Shown one piece after another: positions 63,095 to 64,000 of a stretch of DNA of 64,000 nucleotides. Source of the DNA: Sphingomonas sp. (GTDB lineage Bacteria; Pseudomonadota; Alphaproteobacteria; Sphingomonadales; Sphingomonadaceae); assembly GCF_017745215.1 (NCBI RefSeq), contig NZ_JAGHZV010000012.1, forward strand, positions 47,991 to 111,990. Direction: 5' to 3'. The notes beneath the pieces were generated by a model. It ran no database searches and was not told the origin of the DNA. It worked only from the letters and a program-made list of their open reading frames with translations. The stretch's first letter is position 1. The number at the start of each line of letters is the position of its first letter. The translations under genes and the position numbers were made by a program.

Positions 63095-64000
<906 letters not shown>

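Overview
The window looks like a chromosomal segment of a sphingomonad-type alphaproteobacterium (Sphingomonadaceae or a close relative). The evidence is very high GC coding sequence, large TonB-dependent receptors placed beside glycoside hydrolases, and an RND efflux operon ending in a NodT-type lipoprotein. It ends in the 3' end of rpoC. The family-level assignment is inference; no rRNA or marker phylogeny is available here.

Region 1 (1-13415) is a pectin/rhamnogalacturonan-type polysaccharide utilisation locus. Leftward genes encode a GH2 beta-galactosidase, a DUF4861 protein and a DUF2264 protein (cut by the window edge). Divergently, a FadR-type GntR regulator is followed by a GH105 unsaturated rhamnogalacturonyl hydrolase, KduI, a TonB-dependent receptor and a GH31 alpha-glycosidase. 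A shared 15-bp motif (AGTTRTCATATAAST) lies before GH105 and the receptor, and part of it overlaps the gntR start, so it is a likely operator. Three copies of a long palindromic repeat sit in this region's intergenic gaps.

Region 2 (13401-20726, leftward) runs TonB-dependent receptor, acyl-CoA ligase, tannase/feruloyl esterase, IclR regulator and AlkB-like dioxygenase. It reads as uptake, ester cleavage and CoA activation of an aromatic acid ester.

Region 3 (20852-32950, rightward) is a glycoside/ester degradation operon. It holds a GH5 endoglycoceramidase-like enzyme, a type-B carboxylesterase, an HSL-type esterase, a GH3 beta-glucosidase, a GPH-family sugar symporter and a GH106 alpha-L-rhamnosidase, followed by a TetR regulator. 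A perfect 20-bp palindrome precedes the carboxylesterase, and its half-site lies in the divergent promoter region at 20.8 kb.

Region 4 (33381-57019) is the most striking part: an 18-gene, single-strand extracellular contractile injection system (eCIS) of the Afp/PVC lineage. It encodes a sheath, a tube, a Zn-ribbon protein, a Pro/Ala-rich protein, a DUF4255 tube-cap protein, an AAA+ ATPase, a 66-aa protein and a 1089-aa DUF4157 protein with an internal HNH-like nuclease motif. These are followed by a CIS_tube protein, a LysM-like protein, gp27-, gp5-, PAAR- and gp25-like spike/baseplate parts, two J-type baseplate proteins, a tail-protein-I-like protein and a DUF6519-type protein ending in an OmpA-like domain. 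Fifteen of the 17 gene junctions overlap. No capsid, terminase, lysis, tape-measure or classic tail-fibre gene is visible.

Region 5 (57150-62998) is an RND efflux operon (adaptor, pump, outer-membrane factor). A strong bidirectional terminator follows, then the convergent 3' end of rpoC (63095-64000). Descriptions rest on reading motifs by eye; no database search was run.
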